Shown here: positions 15,965-25,676 of the stretch, piece by piece | Position numbering within the stretch: position 1 is the stretch's first letter | How the letters are laid out: every line of letters begins with the position of its first letter | DNA from: Pseudidiomarina marina | Lineage (GTDB): Bacteria; Pseudomonadota; Gammaproteobacteria; Enterobacterales; Alteromonadaceae | Reading direction: 5' to 3' | DNA length: 64,000 bases | NCBI RefSeq assembly: GCF_003987045.1 | Contig: NZ_PIPZ01000003.1 | Coordinates: forward strand, 62,001-126,000 | The notes under the pieces: generated by a model | Told to the model about the DNA's origin: nothing | The model's database searches: none | Seen by the model: only the letters and a program-made list of their open reading frames with translations | Program-made: the position numbers and the translations under genes

Positions 15965-18415
15965 TTAACCCTGATGCCGGTTGCTGAGACGACTCAGCAA
16001 CTGGTTTAAGTCTGATTGAACGCCACCCGCCGTCACTTCTTTACCTGCTCCCGGGCCACTAATAACCAGTGGCATTTCGTGATACCAGTCGGTATAAATC
16101 ACGAAAATATTCTCACCTGGTATTAAATTCGCCAGCATGTCACCTTCTGGAATGTACTCAATGCCGACACGGGCGCGAACGCTGTCATCGTCTTGTACTG
16201 CAAAACTTGCTAACAAGCGCGGTACCTTCTGAGTCTTCTGTGCATCGGTGTACAAATGATGCATGGCGTCATCGAGTTCGGGCAAACGCTGCATAAACTC
16301 TTCCAGTGAAATATCCTCGAGTTGTTCGGGCAATAAGCTTTCGACATCGATATCTTTCCAGTCCAGCTTTAAGCCGATTTCGCGTGCCAATATCAGCAGT
16401 TTACGGACAATATCTTGGCACGTTAAGTCTTCACGCGGGTCTGGCTCACTCAAACCGCGAGCCTTCGCTTCCCGCACAAGATCACTGAACTTCACTTCAG
16501 AATTGAAGTTTTCAAACAACCAACTCATGGTTCCTGAGAAAATGCCTGAGATACTGCGAATGGTATCACCCGAGTTACGCAGGTCATTTAGCGCATAGTT
16601 CAATGGTAAGCCCGCACCTACCGTGGTGTTGTAATACCATTCACGCTCGTACTCACGCTGAATGGTACGAATTTCATTGTACTGCGACTCACCTGAGGCA
16701 CCCGCGCGCTTGTTCGCACTGATAATGTGTAGCCCATTCGCAAAAAAGCTTGGATACAATTGAGCCACAGCAACCGAATCAGTTAAATCGAGCATCACCA
16801 GTTCATCACACGGTGCATTTGGTAACTCTGGAATAAGTTGGCTCAGCTCGTATGGGCGTGCGAACTTATCGAAGCTCGCTTGCCAGTCATCCAGCTCAAG
16901 GCCGTTGTAATCTAGCCACATACGGGTTGAGTTTAAGATGCCGAGAATACGTACATCCATTTGCTCATTGATACGCTCGCGCAGACGGCGGTATAGCGAC
17001 AACCATGCGCTACCGATGTTGCCACGACCAACCACCAACACACCAAGGCTACGGCGATAGTTAAACAGCTGACTGTGCAAGCGATTGAGTAAGCGATTAT
17101 CGAGTTTCTGTTCAAGAATTGCGATGACCGCATTACTGTCTGGCGAAAATGCCAAGCGGCGCAAGTTCTGCGCGCTTAATTCGGTTTTGAAGGTGCTGTA
17201 CTGGTCGGTTTCCTGAATGCGATTACCTACCAAGGCAATCATCGAGTAACCTTGCATTTGCACCACGTGATCCGCTTTATCAACCTGCTCCAGCCAGCGT
17301 TCCAAAAACTCTAAATGGTTCTGGTGATACGCATAGTAAGCATGATGCTGAGCAATTTCGTTCCAGCTAATCAATGGCGTGAGGTCAAGATCTTCAAATT
17401 GCTGGACTAATTTGGCATCACTTAAATCAACGCGGAACAGAACAACGTCAGCTAACGACGTGAGCACTTTGCCTTTGGGTTCAGTATCTTCGTACTGGCC
17501 AATTCGTGTTTGTTGATTCTCAACTTTCAAACTGGAACGCACGGCGATAACCATGCGCTCGCGGTTTACCGGTTGGAAGGTACGCGGGTGTAATACTGGG
17601 CTGCCCAAGCGCGCTAACTCTTCAGCTTCTTGCCAATCTAAAATAGGCAAGCTAACAACGCGCTCAACTTTGCGTGGGTCGGCTGAGTAAACACCAGCAA
17701 CATCTTTCCAAATGGTAACCTGCTTAGAATCAATCAGGCTGCCAACTAGCGTAGCCGAATAGTCACTACCGTTACGACCAAGAATTAATGAATTGCCTTC
17801 AGGGTCGGCGCAAATAAACCCGGTGACAATAAAGCGAGTGCCAGGGTGCGGCGCAATTCGGTTTAACAGGCCTGCACGCGAAACGGGCACACGAATATGA
17901 GGCTCAGGAGCATCATCGGCCACCAAGAACGTGCGAGCATCAATGTAATCTGAAGTGACGCCTTGCTGTTGCAACAACGCCGATAACAAACGGGCGCTCC
18001 AAAGTTCGCCATACGACAACAACTCAGGTCGGCGGGTAATTTCTTCTTCGCCGTTTAGCCATGCCCACCAACGCTTAAAATCATGCTGCGATTGCTTAAG
18101 CACGCGCGCTTGCATATCGCCATTAAGCAACTCAGTGATAAGACCCTGTTGGTATTTTTCGAGCTGCTTCAGGAGCACTTCAGCGACGCCTAAGTCGTCG
18201 GCCTTTGCATCAATAATGGCGAGAATTCGGTTGGTGGTATCACCTGCAGCTGACACCACTACTAAATCGCTGGCTCCAGCATATTCAGTAACAATGCGTG
18301 CTACGCGACGGTAACAATAAGCATCAGCTAAGCTGCTGCCACCAAATTTATGAACCTGAACCGTATCGGCTACAGCTTGTATCTGCTCTGGGGTAACCTG
18401 AACCTCAACCGTCAT
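15965..18415 (-). CDS. metL: Bifunctional aspartate kinase / homoserine dehydrogenase II
   Basis: 816 residues. An aspartate kinase domain (VHKFGGSSLADAYCYRRVA; GRNGSDYSATLVG) is followed by a linker and a C-terminal homoserine dehydrogenase domain (VLVVGRGNIGSAWLSLYRR; SGTMSWLFENF). The fusion provides the first and third steps of the aspartate pathway toward methionine and threonine. Adjacency to metJ and the Met boxes, and the linker lacking clear ACT repeats, favour MetL over ThrA. Unlike E. coli there is no metB in front. The nearest good ribosome binding site (AGGAG) is unusually far, about 14 bp from the ATG. Confidence 0.9.
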   Translation of the reverse strand: MTVEVQVTPEQIQAVADTVQVHKFGGSSLADAYCYRRVARIVTEYAGASDLVVVSAAGDTTNRILAIIDAKADDLGVAEVLLKQLEKYQQGLITELLNGDMQARVLKQSQHDFKRWWAWLNGEEEITRRPELLSYGELWSARLLSALLQQQGVTSDYIDARTFLVADDAPEPHIRVPVSRAGLLNRIAPHPGTRFIVTGFICADPEGNSLILGRNGSDYSATLVGSLIDSKQVTIWKDVAGVYSADPRKVERVVSLPILDWQEAEELARLGSPVLHPRTFQPVNRERMVIAVRSSLKVENQQTRIGQYEDTEPKGKVLTSLADVVLFRVDLSDAKLVQQFEDLDLTPLISWNEIAQHHAYYAYHQNHLEFLERWLEQVDKADHVVQMQGYSMIALVGNRIQETDQYSTFKTELSAQNLRRLAFSPDSNAVIAILEQKLDNRLLNRLHSQLFNYRRSLGVLVVGRGNIGSAWLSLYRRLRERINEQMDVRILGILNSTRMWLDYNGLELDDWQASFDKFARPYELSQLIPELPNAPCDELVMLDLTDSVAVAQLYPSFFANGLHIISANKRAGASGESQYNEIRTIQREYEREWYYNTTVGAGLPLNYALNDLRNSGDTIRSISGIFSGTMSWLFENFNSEVKFSDLVREAKARGLSEPDPREDLTCQDIVRKLLILAREIGLKLDWKDIDVESLLPEQLEDISLEEFMQRLPELDDAMHHLYTDAQKTQKVPRLLASFAVQDDDSVRARVGIEYIPEGDMLANLIPGENIFVIYTDWYHEMPLVISGPGAGKEVTAGGVQSDLNQLLSRLSNRHQG

Positions 18416-18514
18416 GATGCGTGTGCGTTCTCCTGTGAGAAAAGAAAATAAAAACTCGATTATACGGTGCGTTGTTGTGCCAATAAAGCGCCATTACGCA
18501 AGGTTAGCACAAAA

Positions 18515-18538
18515 AGACGTATAGACAGCTATGCGTAT
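18515..18538. promoter_or_regulatory. Tandem Met boxes (MetJ operator)
   Basis: Three adjoining 8-mers AGACGTAT, AGACAGCT and ATGCGTAT match the met-box consensus AGACGTCT at 7, 6 and 5 positions. They lie in the metL-metJ divergent region just upstream of the metJ -35, so MetJ bound here would cover both promoters. Confidence 0.75.
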
Positions 18539-18542
18539 AAAG

Positions 18543-18570
18543 TTGACTGTGCCAATTTCACCAGTACAAT
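18543..18570 (+). promoter_or_regulatory. metJ promoter
   Basis: TTGACT (18543-18548), 16 bp, TACAAT (18565-18570): close to the sigma-70 consensus, ending 51 bp before the metJ ATG and starting 4 bp after the Met boxes. Confidence 0.65.
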
Positions 18571-18621
18571 TCAACACATTGTGCAGGGTCTTTTAGTCAC
18601 ACATTGAACACGAGGTGTAGT

Positions 18622-18948
18622 ATGGAATGGGACGGTGATTATATTTACCCGTATGTTGAACACGGGAAAAAAAGTGAGCACGTGAAGAAAATCACCGTGT
18701 CGATTCCCACACGTGTACTCAAAGTACTCACCGATGAGCGCACGCGACGCCAAGTGAAGAACCTGCGTCATGCAACCAATAGCGAATTGCTCTGCGAAGC
18801 ATTCTTGCATGCGTTTACCGGCCAACCGTTACCAACCGACGACGACCTTCGCAAAGATAATCCTAATAAAATTCCAAAAGCTGTGCGTGAAGAATTAGAG
18901 CGTCGCGGCTTACCGATTCCTGAAGATATGAGCGACGACGTTGATTAA
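18622..18948 (+). CDS. metJ: Methionine repressor MetJ
   Basis: 108 residues, near-identical in its central part to E. coli MetJ: the ribbon strand KKITVSIP and [20 protein letters not shown] are intact. It binds SAM as corepressor and represses methionine biosynthesis genes. The ATG at 18622 has GAGGTG six bases upstream. A strong terminator follows directly. Confidence 0.96.
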   Translation: MEWDGDYIYPYVEHGKKSEHVKKITVSIPTRVLKVLTDERTRRQVKNLRHATNSELLCEAFLHAFTGQPLPTDDDLRKDNPNKIPKAVREELERRGLPIPEDMSDDVD

Positions 18949-18950
18949 TA

Positions 18951-18983
18951 AAAAAAGCTGCAGCCGTTAGACTGCAGCTTTTT
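18951..18983. terminator. Bidirectional terminator between metJ and argH
   Basis: A tract, GCTGCAG, 8-base loop, CTGCAGC, TTTTT. It is symmetrical, so it serves metJ on plus and argH on minus. Confidence 0.88.
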
Positions 18984-19000
18984 CATGCCACTTAAAGCTT

Positions 19001-20842
19001 CTACAGCAAGTATTCCAAAGCAGTTTCGTCACAATTGTGTTTGCGCGGGCACAGTTCACAATCTTTCATGACTTTTTCTGGCAGCTTTTCCTTCAGCGTC
19101 AGGCGGAAATTTAGCTTACCGAAAAATTCCGGTACGCGAGTGAGCACAATCGTACGTGTAATGCCCAGTTCTCGTGCTTTCCACAATAAAAATGCGACTA
19201 ACTCAGCGCCGAGACCTTTGCCTTGAGCACTTGGGAATAGGCCCAAACTGCGGATTTCGGCTAAGCCAGTGCTATACACATAAAGTGCCGCACAACCAAC
19301 AACTTCGTCGTCAATTTCAGCGACAGCAAAACTTTGAATCGCTTGCAGAATGTCCGCTTTATCACGAGGTAAGTTTTCACCTTGATCGGCCCAGTACGCA
19401 ATGAGCTCACAGATTTTATCCACATCGCTTAAGCGCGCTTGGCGTACATGCTTGCTCGCCGCTTCGGCCGCGTGTAACCAATCTTGGGCATGTTTTATCG
19501 CCACCTTCACGGCACTTGGCGCTGTGCCACCCATGGCTTTGCGCTGCTGCAAGCCGTACTCGAGATCTAACGTGGCATATACGTCGTTGTCGATGAGCTC
19601 ACACACGTGTTGAAAGTCTTCGAGAGCGAGCTGCTCAAGCGCAAGCCCCTGCTGCTGGGCTTTTACGACTAACTCACCGGTAAGGTGGTGCGCATCACGA
19701 AACGGTACGCCTTTACTAACGAGGTAGTCAGCTAGCTCGGTTGCATTGCTATACCCTAATGCTGCTTGCAAAGCCGCATGATCTTTGTTCACCTTTAATT
19801 CAGGTATCGCAAAGGCAAGCATCTGCAAGCACTGCAAATAGGTATGCAAGGCATCAAACAAACCTTCTTTGTCTTCTTGCATGTCTTTGTTGTACGCCAG
19901 CGGTAGCCCTTTTAAGGTAATTTGCATGGCGTGCTGATGACCCATCACGCGACCGGTTTTGCCACGTAACAACTCAAACAAATCAGGATTTTTCTTCTGT
20001 GGCATCAATGATGAACCACTGCTGATCTTGTCGCTCATGCTGAAGCAACCCGATTCGCCTGAACAATAGAAAATAACGTCTTCAGCTAAGCGCGATAAAT
20101 GAATCATGCCGGTGCTTGCGGCGTTTAATAAATCCAGCACGAAATCGCGATCGGATACCCCATCAAGACTGTTTTCACTGGCATAACGGAAACCTAATTC
20201 GTGGGCTAACGCCTCCCGATCAATCGCTGCAGTTGTGCCCGCCAGCGCACCACTGCCCAGAGGGCTCACATCAAGCCGACGGATAGTTTCGCGTAAGCGA
20301 CTGACATCGCGTTGCAGCATACTCACGTAAGCCATTGCCCAATGCCCGGCAACAATCGGCTGTGCTCGCTGCAAGTGGGTATAACCCGGCAGCATGGCAT
20401 CCTGATAGGTTTGCGCAAAGCTCAGCAAGTTTTCAATGGCAGCTAAGTTAGCCGTCACCAAATGTTGCGCAAACTGCTTGCAGAACAAACGCAGATCGGT
20501 TGCCACCAAATCATTGCGACTGCGACCGGTGTGTAATTTCTTGGCAGTCGCACCAATTTGTTCAATCAGCTGAGCTTCCACCCAACTGTGAATATCTTCA
20601 GCATTGCTTTGTAGTGGTAACTCAGGTTGCTTTGCTACTTGTTTAACTAACGCGGATAACGCTTCCTGTAACTGCTGATTTTCTTCTGTGCTAATCAAAC
20701 CAGCCTGCTGCAATGCACCCGCCCAAGCTTTTGACGCCTGCAAATCAAACGGTGCAAGCACATAATCAAACCGCAAGGAGTCGTTAAATTGTTTGAATTC
20801 AGCGGCACTGGGCTCACTGAACCGTCCACCCCATAAGCTCAT
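19001..20842 (-). CDS. argH: Argininosuccinate lyase fused to an N-acetyltransferase domain, ArgH(A)
   Basis: 613 residues, about 150 longer than plain ArgH. Residues 1 to about 455 are argininosuccinate lyase (LWGGRFSEP start; signature GSSLMPQKKNPD), cleaving argininosuccinate to arginine and fumarate. Residues about 470-613 are a GNAT domain (GLFPSAQGKGLGAELV) ending in a Cys cluster, CELCPRKHNCDE. This matches the ArgH(A) fusions of marine gammaproteobacteria, where the domain provides N-acetylglutamate synthase activity, so one protein has the first and last steps of the pathway. AAGGAG precedes the ATG; argG ends three bases upstream. Confidence 0.94.
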   Translation of the reverse strand: MSLWGGRFSEPSAAEFKQFNDSLRFDYVLAPFDLQASKAWAGALQQAGLISTEENQQLQEALSALVKQVAKQPELPLQSNAEDIHSWVEAQLIEQIGATAKKLHTGRSRNDLVATDLRLFCKQFAQHLVTANLAAIENLLSFAQTYQDAMLPGYTHLQRAQPIVAGHWAMAYVSMLQRDVSRLRETIRRLDVSPLGSGALAGTTAAIDREALAHELGFRYASENSLDGVSDRDFVLDLLNAASTGMIHLSRLAEDVIFYCSGESGCFSMSDKISSGSSLMPQKKNPDLFELLRGKTGRVMGHQHAMQITLKGLPLAYNKDMQEDKEGLFDALHTYLQCLQMLAFAIPELKVNKDHAALQAALGYSNATELADYLVSKGVPFRDAHHLTGELVVKAQQQGLALEQLALEDFQHVCELIDNDVYATLDLEYGLQQRKAMGGTAPSAVKVAIKHAQDWLHAAEAASKHVRQARLSDVDKICELIAYWADQGENLPRDKADILQAIQSFAVAEIDDEVVGCAALYVYSTGLAEIRSLGLFPSAQGKGLGAELVAFLLWKARELGITRTIVLTRVPEFFGKLNFRLTLKEKLPEKVMKDCELCPRKHNCDETALEYLL

Positions 20843-20845
20843 GAC

Positions 20846-22084
20846 TTACTCCTTGCCAGCAGTCGAGGTGTTATCAGCGGCGTGCTGATGTAATGCTCGA
20901 ATTCGACTGGCCAAACTATACAAACGAATAAAGCCCTCGGCATGCTTCTGATTATAGACTTCGTCTTCATCAAAGGTGGCAAATGCGTTTGAATACAGAC
21001 TGTTCGGCGATTGCTTCTGAGTCACTGTCACCTTGCCTTTGTAGAGTTTGACCACAATGTCGCCACTAAGCGGCTCAGCAATTTGGGTTGCTGCCGCCAA
21101 CATAACGTCTTTCAAAGGCGTGAACCAACGGCCGTCATACATCAATTGCGCGAACTCGTTACCTAAACGAATGCGGTAATCTTGTGTGGTGCGGTCAAGT
21201 ACTAGGCTCTCAAGGCCCTGCAATGCGGCGTAAAGTACCTCACCAGCTGGGGTTTCATAACAACCACGCGATTTCATCCCAACCAAGCGGTTCTCCACCA
21301 TATCGAGGCGCCCGACGCCATGCGCACCGGCAAGTTGATTCAGGTGCAAAATGGCATCAACAGGCGCAAACGCTTGACCATTAATATGCGTCAGTTCACC
21401 GTGGGCAAACGAGAGTTGCAAATACTCGGGCTTATCGGGAGCTTGCTCCGGTGCAACGGTCCATGTCCACACTTGCTCAGTTGGCTCATTCCACGGGTCT
21501 TCCAGTTCGCCACCTTCGGTTGAAATATGCCAAAGGTTTGCATCTCGGCTGTAAATCTTTGTCGCCGACGCACTACATGGAATATTGCGCTCTGCTAGAT
21601 AAGCCAATAACTGCGGACGTGAGCGCATGGTCCACTCTCGCCATGGTGCAATAACAGTTAATTCAGGTGCTAATGCCGCGAATGCCGATTCAAACCGAAC
21701 CTGATCGTTGCCTTTACCAGTGCAGCCATGGGCAAGCGCATCGGCACCAACTTGACGAGCAACCGCAACCTGCGCTTCAGCAATAATGGGGCGAGCTAAC
21801 GCGGTACCCAGCAAATATTGGCCTTCATAAATGGCGCCAGTTTTTAAGGTTGGGTAGATGACTTCGCGCGCAAACTTATCTTTTAAATCGACAATGTGAC
21901 AACTGCTGGCACCAGAGGTAATGGCCTTCGCTTCAACCCCTTCAAGCTCCTCATCACCTTGGCCCACGTCGGCAACAAAGGCGACCACTTCGCAGTCATA
22001 ATTTTCTTTCAACCAAGGCACAATAGCCGATGTATCCAAGCCACCTGAGTACGCGAGAACAACTTTATTCACTGACTTACTCAT
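20846..22084 (-). CDS. argG: Argininosuccinate synthase
   Basis: 412 residues. The ATP pyrophosphatase loop AYSGGLDTS is at the N-terminus and [13 protein letters not shown] follows at about residue 120. It joins citrulline and aspartate using ATP. The ATG has AGGAG at good spacing and overlaps the argF stop by 4 bp. Confidence 0.96.
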   Translation of the reverse strand: MSKSVNKVVLAYSGGLDTSAIVPWLKENYDCEVVAFVADVGQGDEELEGVEAKAITSGASSCHIVDLKDKFAREVIYPTLKTGAIYEGQYLLGTALARPIIAEAQVAVARQVGADALAHGCTGKGNDQVRFESAFAALAPELTVIAPWREWTMRSRPQLLAYLAERNIPCSASATKIYSRDANLWHISTEGGELEDPWNEPTEQVWTWTVAPEQAPDKPEYLQLSFAHGELTHINGQAFAPVDAILHLNQLAGAHGVGRLDMVENRLVGMKSRGCYETPAGEVLYAALQGLESLVLDRTTQDYRIRLGNEFAQLMYDGRWFTPLKDVMLAAATQIAEPLSGDIVVKLYKGKVTVTQKQSPNSLYSNAFATFDEDEVYNQKHAEGFIRLYSLASRIRALHQHAADNTSTAGKE

Positions 22085-22995
22085 GCCTGAGCTCCTTCAA
22101 AAAGTTTGACCAAGATTGCGTTTTGCGCGTGTAACCGGTTTTCAGCTTGCTGTAAAACCAAGCTTTGTGAACTATCGATAACTTCTGCAGTGACTTCACG
22201 CCCACGATAAGCTGGTAAGCAGTGCATAAAATACTTCGCACCGAGGCGTTTCATTAAATCACTGTTCACTTGGTACGGTGCAAAATCATGCATCACCGAA
22301 TTGTTATCGCGGCTCTGCCCCATAGAGAGCCAAGTGTCGGTATAAATAGCATCGGTGGATTGCAGTTGTGTTAAATCGTGCAACACTGAAATTGAGCCGC
22401 CAGTTTGCGCTGCTTGTTGCTGTGCTGCAGCAGTGAGTTCCGCATCAGGCGCATAGCCTTCAGGTGTCACAACCTGCATGTGCATACCAGTGCGCGCAGC
22501 ACCGGCCATTAACGCTTGGCAAACGTTATTACCGTCGCCAATGAAAGTGAGGTGCACTTGGCGTAAATCACCGAGTTGTTCTTGTAGTGTGAGTAAATCA
22601 GCTAATGCTTGGCACGGGTGACAGGTATCGCTAAGGGCGTTTACAACCGGCTTATCTGAAGCTGACGCAAGGTCACTTAATGTGCTTTGTGAATAAACGC
22701 GCGCCACAATCGCATCATGCCAAAGTGCTAAATTCGCACCAACGTCAGTGGCAGGTTCACGCTCACCAATTAAGTTTTGTGCATCTAAATAGATGCTGTG
22801 ACCACCTAAACGGTGAATACCTGCGGCAAAACTTGCACGCGTACGCAACGATGGCTTTTCAAACAACAGTGCAATGCTTTTGCCCTGCAAATAAGTCGAC
22901 CACGCGGTCGGACGCTGTTTAATGGTTTGCGCTAACTGCAATAACTCAGTGGTTTGTTGCGGGCTTAGCGCCGGCATTTCAAGTAAATCATTCAT
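22081..22995 (-). CDS. argF: Ornithine carbamoyltransferase
   Basis: 304 residues, the shorter anabolic form. Carbamoyl-phosphate motif [11 protein letters not shown] (SxRTR), [12 protein letters not shown], the ornithine loop DTWLSMGQ and the catalytic [11 protein letters not shown] are all visible. It makes citrulline from ornithine and carbamoyl phosphate. Leu replaces the usual Thr in the STRTR motif. It is 44 bp from argB and overlaps argG. Confidence 0.93.
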   Translation of the reverse strand: MNDLLEMPALSPQQTTELLQLAQTIKQRPTAWSTYLQGKSIALLFEKPSLRTRASFAAGIHRLGGHSIYLDAQNLIGEREPATDVGANLALWHDAIVARVYSQSTLSDLASASDKPVVNALSDTCHPCQALADLLTLQEQLGDLRQVHLTFIGDGNNVCQALMAGAARTGMHMQVVTPEGYAPDAELTAAAQQQAAQTGGSISVLHDLTQLQSTDAIYTDTWLSMGQSRDNNSVMHDFAPYQVNSDLMKRLGAKYFMHCLPAYRGREVTAEVIDSSQSLVLQQAENRLHAQNAILVKLFEGAQA

Positions 22996-23039
22996 GGATG
23001 TTGTTACCTACAACTAAAAAATTCGAAATAGCGTGGCAA

Positions 23040-23807
23040 TTAGAGACGGATGCGGGTTCCGGCTGCTTCACCCCTTGCCAATCGGGTGAGCGCTTTGGCG
23101 TCTTGCCAGCCGGCCACCGCGATACTTCGTCGCGAGGCACGTGCCGCTTGCACGGCCGCGTTAAGTTTGACCAACATACCGTCACGCACAGTGCCATCAG
23201 CAATCAGGGCATCTGCTTGGTCGGCAAGAATGGTTTCAATGAGGTCACCGTTTTTGTCCAAAATTCCAGGCACATCGGTGAGGAGAATTAAATCAGCATG
23301 TAGTAATTGAGCGACGGCAGCCGCGGCTAAATCAGCGTTCACATTGAGCCGAGCACCGCTATCACTGCTACCAATTGAGCTCAGAATAGGTAAGAAATTT
23401 TTATCCAGCAGTACCTGCAACAAGGTCGCGTCATTGGGTTTCGGAATACCGACAGCACCGCGATTTGCATCCACGTCACAAGTAATGCTCTGACCAGCAG
23501 CCAGAGTTAATCCAACGGCGTTCAGTTGATGTTGCTGAGCAAGGGCAACTAATTGCGAGTTAACATCGCCAGCCAAAACCCCCGCAACAATGGGCATCTG
23601 TGCGGCCGGGGTAATGCGCTGGCCGTCTACCTTCAAACTCGTGTGGCCAAGTTGCAACAACAAGGCTTCTACTTGATCGCCGCCACCATGAACTAACACT
23701 AAAGGGCGCAATAATGCGAGCTGCTGAACCGTGGTCAACAGCCGCTCTAAGTTGCTGGCGCTTTGTAATACCCGACCGCCAAGTTTAATTACTAGAGGTG
23801 ATGTCAT
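23040..23807 (-). CDS. argB: Acetylglutamate kinase
   Basis: 255 residues of the amino-acid kinase fold: KLGGRVLQ at the N-terminus, LVLVHGGG for substrate binding, and the Asn-rich NVNADLAAAAVA near residue 160. It phosphorylates N-acetylglutamate. It overlaps argC by 4 bp (ATGA). Confidence 0.95.
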   Translation of the reverse strand: MTSPLVIKLGGRVLQSASNLERLLTTVQQLALLRPLVLVHGGGDQVEALLLQLGHTSLKVDGQRITPAAQMPIVAGVLAGDVNSQLVALAQQHQLNAVGLTLAAGQSITCDVDANRGAVGIPKPNDATLLQVLLDKNFLPILSSIGSSDSGARLNVNADLAAAAVAQLLHADLILLTDVPGILDKNGDLIETILADQADALIADGTVRDGMLVKLNAAVQAARASRRSIAVAGWQDAKALTRLARGEAAGTRIRL

Positions 23808-24826
23808 ACCACACCGCCGCGTTGCTGCAGACCGAGTGCACTATCACAACCAAAATATTGATTGGCTAACTGCACTGCTTGCGCTGCTGCCCCTTTTAAT
23901 AAGTTATCGATAGCAGCACAAATAATCAGATGATTTTGGTGTACAACCGCGTGAATATCGCAGAATGCGGTGCCGACCACATCACGAATTGCCGGTGGCT
24001 GCTGACGCAAACGAATCAGCGGCGTAGCAGAGTAGGCCTGCTCATAGGCCGTATCGACACTCGCTTGTGAAACACCCTGTTGTAGCGGGACATAAATGGT
24101 CGCCAAAATGCCGCGTTTAAAATTACCTAAGTGCGGCACAAAAATCACATCATGACCAATTGCTTGCGCAATTTCTGGTTGGTGCCGATGCGTCGCAACA
24201 CCGTAGGCAGACAAACTTACTTCACAAAAACTAGTATGGCTTGCCGCTTTACGGCCAGCCCCCGAGACACCACTGACGGCATTCACCAAGGGTACGCCAT
24301 CAATGAATGACATGACGGGCTTCAACGCCAAACTGGTCACTGTCGGATAACAGCCAGGCACAGCAATAAGCTGCTCAGTACCAGCCAGTGTTGTCCATTC
24401 GGCTAAACCATAGGCAATCGTTTCAGGGATATTGGCAGCGCGTTCAAAACCGTAAGCCTGCTGATGTATCGAAGGATCACGAAGCCGAAATGCGCCAGAA
24501 AGATCAAAAACCACCAACCCCGCGTTCACCAAAACAGGTGCAAGTTCCGCACTGGCTTCATGAGGTAGCGCTAAAAAAACCACTCGAACTTGCTGAGACA
24601 ATTGGCTCAGCAAATCCGAGTGCCAAGGTTGCAGAATAACATCAAGCTGTCCCGCTAATTGGGGATACAAACTAGCAATTGGCTCTGCGTCTTCGCGTGC
24701 GCTGGAAGAAAAAGCATACTCAAGCGAGAATTGTGGATGGTTATGCAGCAGCCACACCAGTTCAACGCCGCTGTAACCGCTCGCCCCAAACACTGCGCAT
24801 GGAATTGATTTACCTTGTTCCACCAA
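23804..24826 (-). CDS. argC: N-acetyl-gamma-glutamyl-phosphate reductase
   Basis: 340 residues. The NADP-binding AVFGASGYSGVELVWLL and the catalytic AVPGCYPT (Cys) are intact; HRHQPEI is the conserved C-domain segment. First gene of argCBFGH. The start is not ATG: TTG at 24826 or the adjacent GTG at 24823, with only GAG as ribosome binding site, which may keep expression low. No argE, argA or argD lies nearby. Confidence 0.94.
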   Translation of the reverse strand: MVEQGKSIPCAVFGASGYSGVELVWLLHNHPQFSLEYAFSSSAREDAEPIASLYPQLAGQLDVILQPWHSDLLSQLSQQVRVVFLALPHEASAELAPVLVNAGLVVFDLSGAFRLRDPSIHQQAYGFERAANIPETIAYGLAEWTTLAGTEQLIAVPGCYPTVTSLALKPVMSFIDGVPLVNAVSGVSGAGRKAASHTSFCEVSLSAYGVATHRHQPEIAQAIGHDVIFVPHLGNFKRGILATIYVPLQQGVSQASVDTAYEQAYSATPLIRLRQQPPAIRDVVGTAFCDIHAVVHQNHLIICAAIDNLLKGAAAQAVQLANQYFGCDSALGLQQRGGVV

Positions 24827-24866
24827 TCAAACTCGCTCACTAGAAAATGACTCAAAAGATGGCTAA

Positions 24867-24895
24867 ATAATACTGCATAAAAATGCACAAAACAA
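24867..24895 (-). promoter_or_regulatory. argCBFGH promoter
   Basis: Minus strand: TTGTTT (24890-24895), 17 bp, TATTAT (24867-24872). One ARG box fills the spacer and the second begins just upstream of the -35, the arrangement expected for ArgR repression. Confidence 0.65.
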
Positions 24896-24910
24896 GAATA
24901 AAAATACAAA
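24872..24910. promoter_or_regulatory. Tandem ARG boxes (ArgR operator)
   Basis: The cores TGCATAAAAATGCA (24874-24887) and AGAATAAAAATACA (24895-24908) match the ArgR consensus TGMATWWWWATKCA at 14 and 12 of 14 positions. Their centres are exactly 21 bp apart, the canonical spacing of paired ARG boxes bound by one ArgR hexamer. Confidence 0.82.
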
Positions 24911-24918
24911 GCAAGTTC

Positions 24919-25046
24919 GATATTAGCTATTGGATATTAGATATTAGATACACACAAATACCCGATACATCAGCTCTAATATCTAATATCCAATAGCTAA
25001 TATCGTCTTTGCTTTTCTAATATCTAATATCCAATAGCTAATAGCG
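24919..25046. repeat. Heptad-based palindromic element, copy A1
   Basis: A perfect 27-bp inverted repeat (24921-24947 and 24976-25002) around a 28-bp core, followed by a 14-bp spacer and a second full copy of the right arm (25017-25043). The arms are built from 7-bp units: GATATTA, with GCTATTG as the second unit. It lies between the argC operator and the rpmE -35 (25050). A second copy in opposite orientation is at 26933-27094. Confidence 0.9.
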
Positions 25047-25049
25047 CTC

Positions 25050-25078
25050 TTGATCTTGAGGGGCTTGGCGCTTATAAT
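25050..25078 (+). promoter_or_regulatory. rpmE promoter
   Basis: TTGATC (25050-25055), 17 bp, TATAAT (25073-25078). It begins a few bases after repeat A1 and leaves a leader of about 105 nt before rpmE. Confidence 0.7.
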
Positions 25079-25144
25079 TCGCGCCCTAATTTGTCGCGTT
25101 GATTAATAAATCAGCGCTTTTTTGAAACTGTAATTTGCGTGGTG

Positions 25145-25160
25145 CTCGACTTCGGGTCGG
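25145..25160 (+). promoter_or_regulatory. Small UUCG hairpin in the rpmE leader
   Basis: CGAC, TTCGG, GTCG about 30 nt before the start codon. L31 leaders of gammaproteobacteria are known to carry autoregulatory structures; assignment here is inference from place and a short stem. Confidence 0.3.
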
Positions 25161-25189
25161 GTGGCGATGCAGCCTAACGAGGTAACCCC

Positions 25190-25405
25190 ATGAAACCAGG
25201 TATTCACCCAGAATATACCGAGCTGAAAGTATCATGCTCTTGCGGTCACTCTTTTGTGACTAACTCAACTAAAGGCGGCGAGTTGCACTTGGACGTATGT
25301 TCAGAGTGTCACCCATTCTACACTGGTAAACAGCGTATTATGGATACTGGCGGTCGTATCGAGAAATTCAACAAGCGTTTCAACATGTTGGGTGGCAAGA
25401 AATAA
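25190..25405 (+). CDS. rpmE: 50S ribosomal protein L31 (zinc type)
   Basis: 71 residues. It is the C+ form, with four Cys (CSC near residue 16, and CSEC near residue 37) that bind zinc. The ATG follows GAGG. Followed by a strong terminator, so it is monocistronic. No zinc-free paralogue is in the window. Confidence 0.96.
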   Translation: MKPGIHPEYTELKVSCSCGHSFVTNSTKGGELHLDVCSECHPFYTGKQRIMDTGGRIEKFNKRFNMLGGKK

Positions 25406-25440
25406 TCCAGTTTTGGACATTTCTACTCGAAATTATGAGA

Positions 25441-25465
25441 AAGGCGCCAGAAGGCGCCTTTTTTA
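25441..25465 (+). terminator. rpmE terminator
   Basis: AAGGCGCC, 4-base loop, GGCGCCTT, then a T run: a perfect 8-bp stem. Confidence 0.92.
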
Positions 25466-25676
25466 TTTTCATATTCGGCGCAAGGTCGCGTCACCATTGA
25501 ATTAATCGATGGTGTCAATTTAAACAACCGTCAACTTTCCTCTGATTATCTAAGTTATTCTTAATCGCCTGGCCGCAACGGCGTATCAGGTAAGATGTCT
25601 TATTGCGTCGAATAGCTCTACAATGGCACTATTCACACATGTTATTTTCTTTATTTCGAATCAGGTACACGCACTT

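Noticed and set aside
24919-25046. Possible IS or MITE with a transposase nearby
   Set aside because: No transposase, no target duplication seen, and the arms are internally period-7, unlike normal IS ends. Kept as a repeat of unknown type.
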